A DNA stretch of 64,000 nucleotides from Streptomyces termitum (GCF_014650175.1 NZ_BMUL01000015.1:1-64000); one strand, 5' to 3'; positions 32,086 through 41,339 are shown, counted from the first letter of the stretch. Made by a program: numbers and translations. The notes: generated from the sequence alone by a model not told the origin.

Positions 32086-34848
32086 TCACGCGCCGGTACG
32101 GCGGGGAGCGTAATCGGCGTCCCGGCCGGCCGGACGAGCCCCGTGTGGACCGCCGGTGAACTCTTGGCGTCCACCGGTCGTACCGGCGGCCTTCCGCCGG
32201 GAGCGGCGGGTCAGGAGGGCGGTGGCGAGGAGGGCCAGGAGGGCGGCGGCTCCGGCGGCGGCGCCGAGGCGGAGGCCGGGCGGGCGGTAGGAGCAGCCGA
32301 TCCGGGTGGCGGAGCCGTCGAGGGGGACGGCGAGCAGGCCCCGGTGGGCGCGGGCGGGGACCGGTTCGGCGTCGCCGGCCGCGCACCGCCAGCCGGGGGT
32401 GCGGGGGACGGCGACGACGGCGGTCCCGGTGCTGCCGGGCGGGAGTTCGGCGCTGATCGTGTGCCCGGTGGCGGTGACGCGGGTGGCGCCGGTGGCGGTG
32501 AGGCGGGCGACGGCGGCGGTGAGCCGGGCGGGGTCGAGGCAGCCGACGGACTGCCGGGGCAGCCGGACCTTCTTCTTCGCCGGGGTCAGGGTGACGCGGA
32601 CCCCGCCGTCGGCGGGGACGGTGCCGAGGACGGCCATCGGGGCGCGGACGGCCGGCGGGCGGCCGTCGTACGCCACGGGGGCACCGCCGTCGAGGGCGGC
32701 GGTGCCGTGGTATTCGGGCGCCCAGAACCAGAGGGCGGTGCCGGCCGGGCAGCGGGCGGTCAGCACGGTGCCGTCGCGGCGGACGGCGGGCAGGGTGTAG
32801 ACGGAGGCGCCGAGGAGGAGTTCCTGGTTCCGGAAGGCGGAGTCGGCCGGGTCGATCCGGGCGTCCCCGGCGGGGTGGACGGTGACGAGCGGTGGTACGG
32901 GGGTGGTGGCGGCGGTCACGGCGGCGCGGGGCGCGGCGTCCTGGCGGACCGGTCCTGCGGGCACCGAGCGGATGCGGGTGCCGATGGAGAAGAGGGCGTC
33001 GGTGACCGGGTTGTCGAGGGTGACGGGGTGCCGGCCCTTGGCGTAGTGGCCGAAGCCGAGGGAGTCCAGGGTGCGGGAGGTGGCCTCGGTGGTGAGGCTG
33101 GAGTAGACCTCGGCGCCCTCGCCGCCGACCAGGAGGGGTTCGTTGCCGCCGGGCAGTTCGCCGGGGTCGGTGCGGTGGGCGGGCCAGGCGTCGGCGCGGG
33201 CGGTCTCGGCGGCCACCGCGCGCTGCCAGGGCCCGATCCGGGGCGCCCAGGAGACCTCGGCGCGCTGCCGGGCCTCGATCCGCGCTCCGCCGACGACCGT
33301 CTCGCCCGCCTGCGCGGCGAGCAGGAGGACGGCGGCGCCGGCGGCGAGCGGGGCGCTCCGGCGGGGGGCGGTGCCCGCGCGGCGCAGCAGGAGCACGGCG
33401 GCCAGGGCGGTGAGGGCGGCGGCGCCGAAGGCGGGGTAGGTCGCGCCGTCGATGTCGGTGCTGGTGCGGGCGGCGAGGGCGAGCGCGGCGAGGAGCGCGG
33501 CGGCGCCGAGGAGCGCGGGCGGGCGGGGCAGGCCGGGGGCGGCCGACAGCCAGGCGGCGATCAGGAGCAGTCCGCACAGGACGAAGGTCTGGCGGTAGGG
33601 GTTGCCGTTGGGCGAGGCGCCCGCGTGCCAGAGGAGGTGGGTGGGCTCCCACTGGAGGGAGAGCGTGACCAGGACGGCCAGCGCGGTCCAGGCGTACCGG
33701 ACGCGGGGGGCGACGGCCCGGTTGAAGGGCAGGGTGAGGGCGAGGGCGAGCGCGGGGGTGCCGATGAAGAGGGCCGGCGTGTTCACGTTGGCGGTCGCGG
33801 GCAGCAGGCGGCCGAGGAGTTCGGTCCAGGAGGCGGGCGCGAAGACGGTGACGGGGGTGGGGTCGGCGTACTTCGTGCCGCGGAAGACGACGAGGACGAG
33901 GGGGGCGGCCAGTCCGACGCCGATGCCGACGGTCCGGGCGGCCCGGAGCAGGGCGGCGAGCCGCCACCGGGCGGGAGGGGGAGCGGGCTGCCCGGTCGGC
34001 CCCGTCGGCCCCGTCGGCCTGGTCAGTCCGGTCGGCCCGGTCGGTCCGGTCGGTCCGGTCGGTCCGGTCGGTCCGGTCGGCTCGGTCGGCTCGGTGGTGA
34101 GCAGGCGGACGGCGAGGAAGAGGGCGGCGCCGAGGGTCGCCATGTAGGCGGTGTAGAAGTTCGCGGCCCAGGCGAGCGCGACGACCAGCGGGCCGAGGAG
34201 GGGCCGGCGGCCGGTGCGGGCCCACTCCGCCACCAGGCAGAGCAGCGGGAAGGCGATGAGCCCGTCGAGCCACATGGGCACGGAGGCGCCGTGGTTGAAG
34301 GTCCAGCCGGAGAGGGCGTAGGCGGCGCCGAGCAGGGCGGCGAGCGGCCAGGGCCCCGGGCGGTCCGCCGGGCGGATCCGGACCAGCAGGGCGGCCATCG
34401 CGGCGCCTGCGGCGGTGATCTTGAGGGCGGTGATGACGTACAGCGCGAGTTCCGGCCGGTCGGCCGGGAAGAGCACGACGAGGAGCGCGAAGGGGCTGCT
34501 CAGATAGGTGCCGATGTCGCCGAGGAAGTTGGCGCCGAAGCCGGAGTTCCAGTTGAGGAGGGCGTCGCCGTGGGTGTCGCCGAGGAGGAAGGCGCGCCAG
34601 TAGGCGTGGTACGGCAGGTACTGCTGGCCCAGGTCGACGACGTTGCGGGTGTACGGGCCGAGGGGGTGGCTGCGGGCGAGCGCGGTGGCCAGTGCGAAGA
34701 CCAGCGCGGTGAGCACTCCGGCCGCGGCGGGCGCGAGGAGCCGGGGGTCGCGCGCGCGGCGGGGGCGTCCCGCCGTGCCGGGCTCCCCGTCCCGGACGGG
34801 CGCCGGGTCCGGGTCCGCGTCGGGCACGGTCGTCGCGGCGGGTGGCAC
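32086..34848 (-). CDS. YfhO-family polytopic membrane protein
   Basis: 920 residues from GTG 34848, behind GGAGGACGA. About 12-14 transmembrane helices and a large loop are followed by an extracytoplasmic region rich in Gly/Ser/Ala (about 530-870) and a final TM (about 875-895). The N-terminal motif PYTRNVVDLGQQYLPYHAYWRAFLLGDTHGDALLNWNSGFGANFLGDIGTYLSSPF matches YfhO, a GT-C-type membrane glycosyltransferase family used for lipid-linked sugar transfer to wall polymers (B. subtilis YfhO glycosylates lipoteichoic acid). A loop near residues 255-290 contains Gly-Pro-Thr repeats. First gene of the three-gene cluster; it would act on the outer face. Confidence 0.85.
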   Translation of the reverse strand: MPPAATTVPDADPDPAPVRDGEPGTAGRPRRARDPRLLAPAAAGVLTALVFALATALARSHPLGPYTRNVVDLGQQYLPYHAYWRAFLLGDTHGDALLNWNSGFGANFLGDIGTYLSSPFALLVVLFPADRPELALYVITALKITAAGAAMAALLVRIRPADRPGPWPLAALLGAAYALSGWTFNHGASVPMWLDGLIAFPLLCLVAEWARTGRRPLLGPLVVALAWAANFYTAYMATLGAALFLAVRLLTTEPTEPTGPTGPTGPTGPTGPTGLTRPTGPTGPTGQPAPPPARWRLAALLRAARTVGIGVGLAAPLVLVVFRGTKYADPTPVTVFAPASWTELLGRLLPATANVNTPALFIGTPALALALTLPFNRAVAPRVRYAWTALAVLVTLSLQWEPTHLLWHAGASPNGNPYRQTFVLCGLLLIAAWLSAAPGLPRPPALLGAAALLAALALAARTSTDIDGATYPAFGAAALTALAAVLLLRRAGTAPRRSAPLAAGAAVLLLAAQAGETVVGGARIEARQRAEVSWAPRIGPWQRAVAAETARADAWPAHRTDPGELPGGNEPLLVGGEGAEVYSSLTTEATSRTLDSLGFGHYAKGRHPVTLDNPVTDALFSIGTRIRSVPAGPVRQDAAPRAAVTAATTPVPPLVTVHPAGDARIDPADSAFRNQELLLGASVYTLPAVRRDGTVLTARCPAGTALWFWAPEYHGTAALDGGAPVAYDGRPPAVRAPMAVLGTVPADGGVRVTLTPAKKKVRLPRQSVGCLDPARLTAAVARLTATGATRVTATGHTISAELPPGSTGTAVVAVPRTPGWRCAAGDAEPVPARAHRGLLAVPLDGSATRIGCSYRPPGLRLGAAAGAAALLALLATALLTRRSRRKAAGTTGGRQEFTGGPHGARPAGRDADYAPRRTGA
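33990..34095. repeat. 9-bp-period tandem repeat coding for Pro-Thr-Gly triplets
   Basis: Imperfect tandem copies of a GGTCGGTCC-like unit, in frame with the YfhO protein, code for runs of PTG with occasional PTE, LTR and PTG. Located between predicted membrane helices. Copy number is likely to vary between strains by slippage. Confidence 0.8.
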
Positions 34849-35063
34849 TCGTCCTCCAGGATGCGCTCGGCGCGCGTCGTCCGCCCGGCGGCGGGCGCGC
34901 GACGGGCCTGAGGCGCGCCGCCCGTACCGGGCCGGGAACCGCGCCGGGCCCATTACCGCCGGGGCGGACGTCCCGGAAGGGAGCGGCGGGCGGTCTCCGC
35001 GCGGCTTCCGGGTGAACACCCGGTGGTGGAGGAGAGGAACGGCCTCGGGACGGTGAGGCCGCG

Positions 35064-35714
35064 TCAGGCGGGCGTGACCGGCAGGACGTCCGGGGAGAGG
35101 GCCGCCGCGCGGGCGGCGGCGCCGGTCGTCCGGCGACGGTGGTGGCGGCGGCACAGCACCTCGTACCCGACGACCTCGGCGGCGGTGTTCACGTCGCCCA
35201 CCACGACCTGCTCGCCCTCGACGACCATCTGGCCGCCGACGGTGCGGGCGTTGTGGGTGGCGCGGGCGCCGCACCAGCACAGCGCCTCCACCTGGAGCTG
35301 CTCGATCCGGTCGGCGAGTTCGATCAGCCGCTGCGAGCCGGGGAAGAGCTTGGTGCGGAAATCGGTCGTGATGCCGAAGGCGTACACGTCGAGCCCGAGG
35401 TCGTCGACGATCCGGGCGAGCTGGTCGATCTGCTCCGGGGCGAGGAACTGCGCCTCGTCGACGATCACGTAGTCGGCCTTGCCGCCCTGGGAGAGCTGGT
35501 CGACGAGGTACGCGTAGAGGTCGAAGCCCTCGGGGGCCTCGACGGCCTCGGTGACCAGGCCGAGCCGGGAGGACAGCTTCCCGGCGCCCGCCCGGTCGTC
35601 GCGGGTGAAGATCATGCCCTGGAGGCCGCGCGCGTCGCGGTTGTGCGCGATCTGGAGCGCCAGGGTGCTCTTTCCGCAGTCCATCGTTCCGGAGAAGAAC
35701 ACCAGCTCGGGCAT
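35064..35714 (-). CDS. tdk: Thymidine kinase, type II
   Basis: 216 residues from ATG 35714. Walker A GTMDCGKST (9-17), catalytic Glu87 in IVDEAQFL, the lasso loop near residues 146-165, and zinc cysteines C146 and C148 (CWCG) with C188 and H191. YGITTDFR and FGSQ-type thymidine contacts are present (AFGITTDFRTKLFPGSQRL). Phosphorylates thymidine with ATP in the salvage pathway. The C-terminal tail (RRRTTGAAARAAALSP) extends past the usual end. 56 bases after the upstream phosphodiesterase stop. Confidence 0.93.
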   Translation of the reverse strand: MPELVFFSGTMDCGKSTLALQIAHNRDARGLQGMIFTRDDRAGAGKLSSRLGLVTEAVEAPEGFDLYAYLVDQLSQGGKADYVIVDEAQFLAPEQIDQLARIVDDLGLDVYAFGITTDFRTKLFPGSQRLIELADRIEQLQVEALCWCGARATHNARTVGGQMVVEGEQVVVGDVNTAAEVVGYEVLCRRHHRRRTTGAAARAAALSPDVLPVTPA

Positions 35715-35770
35715 GACGGGGCGAGACCTTTCGGGTCGGAGGAAGGGGCGGGGAGGGGACGGGCGGGCGG

Positions 35771-36976
35771 TCAGGACCGGACTTCGAGGAGCGGCACGTA
35801 CTGCTCCTCGGGCGTCATCGAGCCGTGCATGCCGGTCATCGCGGACTCCAGCGGCTCGCCGACGGAGGCGACGAGGGCGACGTCGTCGTGGGCGGCGGCG
35901 ACGACGTCGCCGATCCGGCCGTACACCCGCTCGTCGATCGTGTCGCCGAACCAGCCGAGGGCGATGGCCTCGTCGCGGCCGGCCACCCAGAACTGCTCGC
36001 CGAGCACCTCGCGCCAGCAGGTGAGGACGTCGGCCTCGGCACCGGGGACGGCGTAGACGTGGCGGGCGCGGCCCTCGCCGCCGAGGAGCGCGACACCGGC
36101 GCGCAGCTCCCAGTCCTCGTCGACGTCGATGCGGTGCTCCTCGTCGAAGGGCACGTCCACCATGCCGTGGTCGGCGGTGACGTACAGCGCGGAGCGGGCG
36201 GGCAGCTGCTCGGCGAGCCGCCGCACCAGCCGGTCCACCGTCATGAGCTGACCGCGCCAGGCGTCGGAGTCGACGCCGAAGCGGTGTCCGGCGCCGTCGA
36301 GTTCGCTGTAGTACGTGTAGACCAGCGAGCGGTCGCCACCGGCGAGCTGCTCGGCGGCGAGGTCGACGCGCTCCTCGCCGGAGAGCCTGCCGTGAAACGT
36401 TCCGCCACTGAGCGCGATCTTGGTGAGCGGGGTCTGCGCGAAGATCGGGGAGGAGACCTGCGCGGTGTGGATCCCGGCCTCGTGGGCGAGCCGGAAGACG
36501 GTGGGGTACGGCTGCCAGACCTCGGGCGGCGTCCAGGGGCGCCACTTGAGCTGGTTCATCAGGGCGCCGGTCTTCGGGTCGCGGACCGTGTAGCCGCCGA
36601 GGCCGTGGGTGCCGGGGGCGCGGCCGGTGCCGACGGAGGCCAGCGAGGTCGCGGTGGTGGCGGGGAAGCCGGCGGTGACCGGCCGGCCGGTGCCGCCGCG
36701 CGAGGAGCCGAGCAGCGAGGTCAGGTAGGGGGCCTCGTCGGGGTGGGCCTTGATCTGCTCCCAGCCCATGCCGTCGACGAGGAAGACGCAGACGCGGTCG
36801 GCCGGGGCCAGCTCGGCGATCCGGGCGTCGAAGCCGGGCACGCCCTGGCCCGCGACCACGGTGGGCAGCAGGTCGGCGAGGGAGCCGGAGCCGTACTCCG
36901 GGACCGGGGCGGTCTCCGGGGCGAGCGGCACCGGGTCGTCGGGCCAGCCGTGGCTGACGGACGTCGGCTGCGCCAT
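35771..36976 (-). CDS. Alkaline-phosphatase superfamily nucleotide pyrophosphatase/phosphodiesterase
   Basis: 401 residues. PF01663-type fold: VCVFLVDGMGWEQIKAH (metal-binding Asp), GFPATTATSLASVGTGRAPGTHGLGGYTV (nucleophile Thr in PATTATS), YYSELDGAGHRFG (Asp, His), TADHGMVDVP (Asp-His). No signal peptide; probably cytosolic or peripheral. Substrate uncertain (phosphodiester or nucleotide sugar). Its ATG shares one base with the DUF5998 stop, so the two are translated together. Sits before the thymidine kinase gene. Confidence 0.85.
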   Translation of the reverse strand: MAQPTSVSHGWPDDPVPLAPETAPVPEYGSGSLADLLPTVVAGQGVPGFDARIAELAPADRVCVFLVDGMGWEQIKAHPDEAPYLTSLLGSSRGGTGRPVTAGFPATTATSLASVGTGRAPGTHGLGGYTVRDPKTGALMNQLKWRPWTPPEVWQPYPTVFRLAHEAGIHTAQVSSPIFAQTPLTKIALSGGTFHGRLSGEERVDLAAEQLAGGDRSLVYTYYSELDGAGHRFGVDSDAWRGQLMTVDRLVRRLAEQLPARSALYVTADHGMVDVPFDEEHRIDVDEDWELRAGVALLGGEGRARHVYAVPGAEADVLTCWREVLGEQFWVAGRDEAIALGWFGDTIDERVYGRIGDVVAAAHDDVALVASVGEPLESAMTGMHGSMTPEEQYVPLLEVRS

Positions 36977-37575
36977 CAGCGGCCGGCCGGCGGCGCGGTG
37001 GCGGCGGTGGCCTCGGAGAGCGCCTGGGCGAAGACGAGGGTCTGCCGGACGGTGTCCGGGCCGTCGCCCGCCTCGCTGACCCGCAGGCTGAGGTCGTCGG
37101 CGGTGGCGTTGCCGGTGTAGCCGTGGTCGGCGTCGCAGTTCGGATCGCCGCAGGCGGCGGGCTCCAGGTCGATGCGGGAGACGGCGCCCCAGCCGATGGT
37201 GAGGACGACCTCGCGGGGCACGGTGCCCGGGGTGTACGACTCGGGGTTGGCGACGACGCGGCTGACCACCACGGAGGAGATCCGGTCGAGCTTCACGGAC
37301 TCGGTGGAGGTGGTGGCGTACGGGCTCGGGGAGCTGCTGTCGGCGGCCTGCTCGTCGGTGTGGCTGACGATGAAGCGGCTCGGCGTCAGGACCAGGACGG
37401 TCACGTGGCGGCGGACCTCGTTCGCGTCGAAGGTGGTCTCCTGGTGGACCACGTACGACGCGACGTCCTCGCCACCGACGGCGGCCTCCACCGCCTCGGC
37501 CACGAGGGCCGGGTAATAGCCGCTGCGCTCGATCGCCGCGCGCAGCCCCTGGGTCGTCGTACCGGTCTTCGCCAT
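36976..37575 (-). CDS. DUF5998 family protein
   Basis: 199 residues from ATG 37575 (MAKTGTTTQGLRAAIERSGYYPALVAEAVEAAVGGEDVASYVVHQETTFD), which has GGATGGAG behind it; an ATG at 37584 overlaps that site. A mostly beta soluble protein with a C-terminal CGDPNCDADHGYTG motif that could bind a metal (paired Cys with His). Conserved in Streptomyces next to the phosphodiesterase; function unknown. One-base overlap with that gene. Confidence 0.85.
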   Translation of the reverse strand: MAKTGTTTQGLRAAIERSGYYPALVAEAVEAAVGGEDVASYVVHQETTFDANEVRRHVTVLVLTPSRFIVSHTDEQAADSSSPSPYATTSTESVKLDRISSVVVSRVVANPESYTPGTVPREVVLTIGWGAVSRIDLEPAACGDPNCDADHGYTGNATADDLSLRVSEAGDGPDTVRQTLVFAQALSEATAATAPPAGR

Positions 37576-37763
37576 GGACTCCATCCTAATCCGTGCGTAA
37601 GGACGGCTCGGCCGCTTGGGGAAGGACCGGGGCCGGTTCGGGAGGGCCGGGGCTGTGACATCGGCCTCCCCGGCGCCGTCGGCTCACCCCGGGCCGCGGG
37701 CGCGCGCCCGGACGATCCACGAGTCGGTCATGTACATGAGGGTACTGACGGGCGGGCGGCCCG

Positions 37764-40700
37764 TCAGTAGGTCGGCAGGCGGCGCGGGCCGAGGTCGGTG
37801 GTGGGCGGGGGCGGGGCGAGCCGGACCGCGGCGCCCAGGACGGAGACGCCGGTGGGGGCGACCACCGCCGGTTCGAGCGCGACGGAGACGATCTCGGGAT
37901 GGTCGTCGACCAGCCGGGAGACCCGGAGCAGCAGCTCCTCCAGGGCCGGGGTGTCGACCGGGGCCGAGCCCCGCCAGCCGAAGAGCAGCGGGGCGGTGCG
38001 GATCGAGCGGACCAGCTCGGCGGCGTCCCGGTCGGTGACGGGGACCAGCCGGTGGGCGGTGTCTCCGAGGAGTTCGGAGGCGGCGCCGGAGAGCCCGAAG
38101 GAGAGCACGGCGCCGACGGCCGGGTCGATGGAGGCGCGCACCACGGTGTCCACGCCCCGGGGGGCCATCGCCTGGACGACGGGCTGGAGCTCCTCGGGCT
38201 TGCCGAGGACCTCGGTCAGCTCGGCGTAGGCGGTGCGGAGCTGCTGCTCGTCGGCCAGGTCGAGCCGGACGCCGCCGAGGTCGGGGCGGTGGCGCAGGTG
38301 CGGGGCGGTGGTCTTGAGCGCGACCGGGTAGCCGAGCCGAGCGGCGGCCTCGGCGGCCCGGTCCGGGCCGGGCGCGGGCAGGGCGGCCCGGACGGTGATG
38401 CCGTACGCCCCGAGGAGCGCGGCGGTCTCTTCGGCGGTGAGGGTGACGCCCCGTGCCTCCCGGCCGGCGCCCCGGGCGCCGAGCACCCGGTCGATGAGGG
38501 CGGCGGCGCCCGCCTCGTCGATAGAGTCGTACTCGGGGACCCGTCCCGGGTCGGCCGCCTGCCGCCGCCACTGCCCGTACCGCACGGCCTCGGCGAGCGC
38601 CCGCACGGCCCGCTCGGCGGCGGGATAGGCGGGGATGTTGCGCGCGGCGGCCGCTTCTTCGCCCTCGGGTCCCCCGGGGCCGGCGTCCGGCGCGGGCTCC
38701 GGAGCGGCGGGGGCGGGCGGCGCGGGCGCGTCCGGGCGGGGCGGGGCGGGGCGGCGGGTGGGGCCTTCGCCGGGCGGGCGGGTGCTGGTGGCGGCGGAGA
38801 GGGCCTCGGCGAGGCCGCCCATCTCGACGTGGACGACGACGACCGGCTTGGCCGCCCCCGCCGCCCCGCCGCCCGCGACGGCCTCGCGGAGGGAGGCGGC
38901 GAGCACCTCGGTGGTGCCCTCGACGCCCACCCAGGGGATCGCGGTGACCACGACCGCGTCGCAGGCGTCGTCGGCGAGGGCCGCCGCGAGCCCGTCGCGG
39001 AAGTCGGCGGGGGTGGCGGCGGTCGTCAGGTCGACGGGCTTGCGCGGGCGCAGCCCCTCGGTGAGGCAGGCGTCGTACGTGAGGAGGCCGAGGGACTCGG
39101 AGTTGCCGAGGATCGCGACGCGGGGTCCGGCGGGCAGCGGCTGGCCCGCGAGGAGCACCCCGGCGTCGACGAGTTCGGTGACGGTGTCGACGCGGATGAC
39201 GCCGGCCTGCCGGAGCAGCGCGGAGACGGTGGCGTGCGGGACGCGGGTGACGGGCACCCGGTGGCCGGGCGGGGCGCTGCCGCTGTGCCGGGCGCCCTTG
39301 ACGACGACGACCGGCTTGACGGCGGCGGTGCGGCGGGCGAGCCGGGTGAACTTGCGCGGGTTGCCGATGGACTCCAGGTAGAGCAGGACGACGTCGGTGG
39401 CGGGGTCGTCGTACCAGTGCTGGAGGAGGTCGTTGCCGGAGACGTCCGCGCGGTTGCCCGCGGAGAGGAAGGAGGAGAGGCCGGCGCCGCGCCGGTGCAG
39501 CCCGGCGAGGAGGGCGATGCCGATGGCGCCGGACTGGGTGAAGAGGCCGATCCGCCCGGCGGCGGGCATCTCGGGGGCGAGCGAGGCGTCGAGCCGGACG
39601 TCGGCGGCGGTGTTGATGACGCCGAAGGCGTTGGGCCCGATGATCCGCATGCCGTACGAGCGGGCCTGCCGGACCAGGGCGCGCTGCCGCTCGCGGCCCT
39701 CGGGCCCGCTCTCGGCGTACCCGGCGGAGAGGACGACGAGGCCGCGGACGCCGTGCTCGCCGCAGTCGGCGACGGCCTCGGGGACCCGCTCGGCGGGGAC
39801 GGCGAGGACGGCGAGGTCCACGGGGGCGCCGATGGCGCCGACCGAGGGGAAGGCGGGGGCCCCGTCGAGGGTGGCGGTCGCGGCGTCGAGCGCGGCGTTG
39901 ACCGCGTACACCGGTCCGGTGAAGCCGGCGCCCAGCAGGTTCCGCAGGACGGTCCGGCCGACCCCGCCGGGGGCGCGCCCGGCGCCGACGACGGCGACGG
40001 AGCCGGGGGCGAGGAGCCGCTGGACGGAGCGGGCCTCGGCGCGCTGCTCGCGGGCGCGCTGGACGGCGAGGGACCGGTCGGTGGGTTCGAGGTCGAGGTG
40101 GAGCCGGACGGAGCCGTCCTCGAAGCTGCGCTTCTGGGTGTACCCGGCGTCCGTGAAGACCTTGATCATCTTGGTGTTGGCGGGGAGCACCTCGGCGGCG
40201 AAGCGCCGGATGCCGCGCTCGCGGGCGACGGCCGCGATGTGTTCGAGCAGGGCGGAGGCGACGCCCCGGCCGTGGTGGGCGTCCTGGACCAGGAAGGCGA
40301 CCTCGGCCTCGTCGGCGGGGACCGTGGCGGGCAGGCCCCGGGCGTCGATCCGGTCGTAGCGGACGGTGGCGATGAACTCGCCGCCGACGGTGGCCGCGAG
40401 GCCCACCCGGTCGACGAAGTCGTGGTGGGTGAAGCGGTGCACGTCCTTGGCGGAGAGCCGGGGGTAGGGCGCGAAGAAGCGGTAGTACTTGGACTCGTCC
40501 GAGACCTGCTCGTAGAAGCTGACCAGGCGGTCGGCGTCGTCGGCGGTGATGGGCCGGATGCGGGCGGTGCCGCCGTCGCGCAGGACGACGTCGGCCTCCC
40601 AGTGGTCGGGATAGGCGTGCGCCTCGGGCGCGGCGGGGGTCCCGGACGCGGCGGGGTCCCTGGGCGCCTCGGGCGCGGCGGGGCCGCCGGGGGTCGCCCG

Positions 40701-40766
40701 CTCTCCCGGTCCGTCCGTCCCGTCCGGTCGGCCCGGTCCGTCCGCCTGCTCCGACGTGCTCCGCAT
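37764..40766 (-). CDS. GNAT-acyl-CoA synthetase (NDP-forming) fusion, protein lysine acetyltransferase PatA-like
   Basis: 1000 residues from ATG 40766. Domains in order: Pro-rich start (1-50); GNAT acetyltransferase (about 55-215: IRPITADDADRLVSFYEQVSDES, HHGRGVASALLEHI); CoA-binding domain (about 230-365, GVVGAGRAPGGVGRTVLRNLL); succinyl-CoA-ligase-like domains (about 370-650); and an ATP-grasp domain (about 770-990). The order with GNAT first matches S. lividans PatA, as I recall, which acetylates acetyl-CoA synthetase. The expected catalytic-His loop of active NDP-forming synthetases (SHTGAL) reads GHRVPVTRVPHA instead, so synthetase activity is probably lost. A Pro/Ala-rich linker (about 660-720) is inserted before the ATP-grasp domain. 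Confidence 0.85.
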   Translation of the reverse strand: MRSTSEQADGPGRPDGTDGPGERATPGGPAAPEAPRDPAASGTPAAPEAHAYPDHWEADVVLRDGGTARIRPITADDADRLVSFYEQVSDESKYYRFFAPYPRLSAKDVHRFTHHDFVDRVGLAATVGGEFIATVRYDRIDARGLPATVPADEAEVAFLVQDAHHGRGVASALLEHIAAVARERGIRRFAAEVLPANTKMIKVFTDAGYTQKRSFEDGSVRLHLDLEPTDRSLAVQRAREQRAEARSVQRLLAPGSVAVVGAGRAPGGVGRTVLRNLLGAGFTGPVYAVNAALDAATATLDGAPAFPSVGAIGAPVDLAVLAVPAERVPEAVADCGEHGVRGLVVLSAGYAESGPEGRERQRALVRQARSYGMRIIGPNAFGVINTAADVRLDASLAPEMPAAGRIGLFTQSGAIGIALLAGLHRRGAGLSSFLSAGNRADVSGNDLLQHWYDDPATDVVLLYLESIGNPRKFTRLARRTAAVKPVVVVKGARHSGSAPPGHRVPVTRVPHATVSALLRQAGVIRVDTVTELVDAGVLLAGQPLPAGPRVAILGNSESLGLLTYDACLTEGLRPRKPVDLTTAATPADFRDGLAAALADDACDAVVVTAIPWVGVEGTTEVLAASLREAVAGGGAAGAAKPVVVVHVEMGGLAEALSAATSTRPPGEGPTRRPAPPRPDAPAPPAPAAPEPAPDAGPGGPEGEEAAAARNIPAYPAAERAVRALAEAVRYGQWRRQAADPGRVPEYDSIDEAGAAALIDRVLGARGAGREARGVTLTAEETAALLGAYGITVRAALPAPGPDRAAEAAARLGYPVALKTTAPHLRHRPDLGGVRLDLADEQQLRTAYAELTEVLGKPEELQPVVQAMAPRGVDTVVRASIDPAVGAVLSFGLSGAASELLGDTAHRLVPVTDRDAAELVRSIRTAPLLFGWRGSAPVDTPALEELLLRVSRLVDDHPEIVSVALEPAVVAPTGVSVLGAAVRLAPPPPTTDLGPRRLPTY

Positions 40767-40965
40767 GGGCAAAGCCTACGACCGGCCTCCGACAGCGGCA
40801 CCGGCCGCACCGCCTCCCCTCCCCCGCTTCCGCGACGCGCCGTCCCGTCGCGCGCCCGGCCGATCATCGGTCGCGCGCCGCGCGCGTGCCGTGCAAGGTG
40901 AGAGGGCCGAACGTCGCACGGGAACGGGCCGAAGGTCGGCAGGAGCACGCCGGCACCCGTGAGAG

Positions 40966-40981
40966 ACTGGTCTAGACAACC
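40966..40981 (+). promoter_or_regulatory. DasR-responsive element (dre) of ptsH
   Basis: ACTGGTCTAGACAACC matches the dre consensus ACTGGTCTAGACCACT in 14 of 16 positions, with the perfect core GGTCTAGAC. It is 25 bases upstream of the ptsH start. DasR (N-acetylglucosamine-responsive GntR repressor) is known to control ptsH in S. coelicolor. Confidence 0.88.
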
Positions 40982-41005
40982 GCTGAAGACCTGAAGGGCA
41001 ACACC

Positions 41006-41287
41006 ATGGCTGAGCGCCGCGTCAACGTCGGCTGGGCCGAGGGCCTTCACGCCCGCCCCGCCTCCATCTTCGTCCGTGCCGCCACGGCCTCCGGCGTCCC
41101 GGTGACGATCGCCAAGGCCGACGGCAACCCGGTGAACGCCGCCTCCATGCTCGCGGTGCTCGGTCTGGGCGCGCAGGGCGGCGAGGAGATCGTGCTCGCC
41201 TCGGACGCCGAGGGTGCCGAGTCCGCGCTGGACCGCCTGGCCAAGCTGGTGGCCGAGGGTCTCGACGAGCTGCCCGAGACGGTCTGA
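41006..41287 (+). CDS. ptsH: Phosphocarrier protein HPr
   Basis: 93 residues. Active-site H15 in WAEGLHARPAS, and the regulatory-site position S47 in NAASMLAVLGLGA, both at standard places. Transfers phosphate from enzyme I to EIIA in the sugar phosphotransferase system; in Streptomyces it serves uptake of N-acetylglucosamine and fructose. S47 lies in a context not followed by the HPrK system in actinobacteria. Starts at ATG 41006 after GGGCAACACC; a dre operator overlaps its promoter region. Terminator immediately downstream. Confidence 0.96.
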   Translation: MAERRVNVGWAEGLHARPASIFVRAATASGVPVTIAKADGNPVNAASMLAVLGLGAQGGEEIVLASDAEGAESALDRLAKLVAEGLDELPETV

Positions 41288-41300
41288 CGTCTCCTTCGGG

Positions 41301-41339
41301 ACGGCCGTGTCCCCCGGACGATCCGGGGGGCACGGCCGT
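41301..41339 (+). terminator. ptsH terminator
   Basis: Eighteen-base arms 41301-41318 and 41322-41339 with one G-T wobble, 3-base loop, followed by TTCG. Sits 14 bases past the ptsH stop. Confidence 0.88.
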
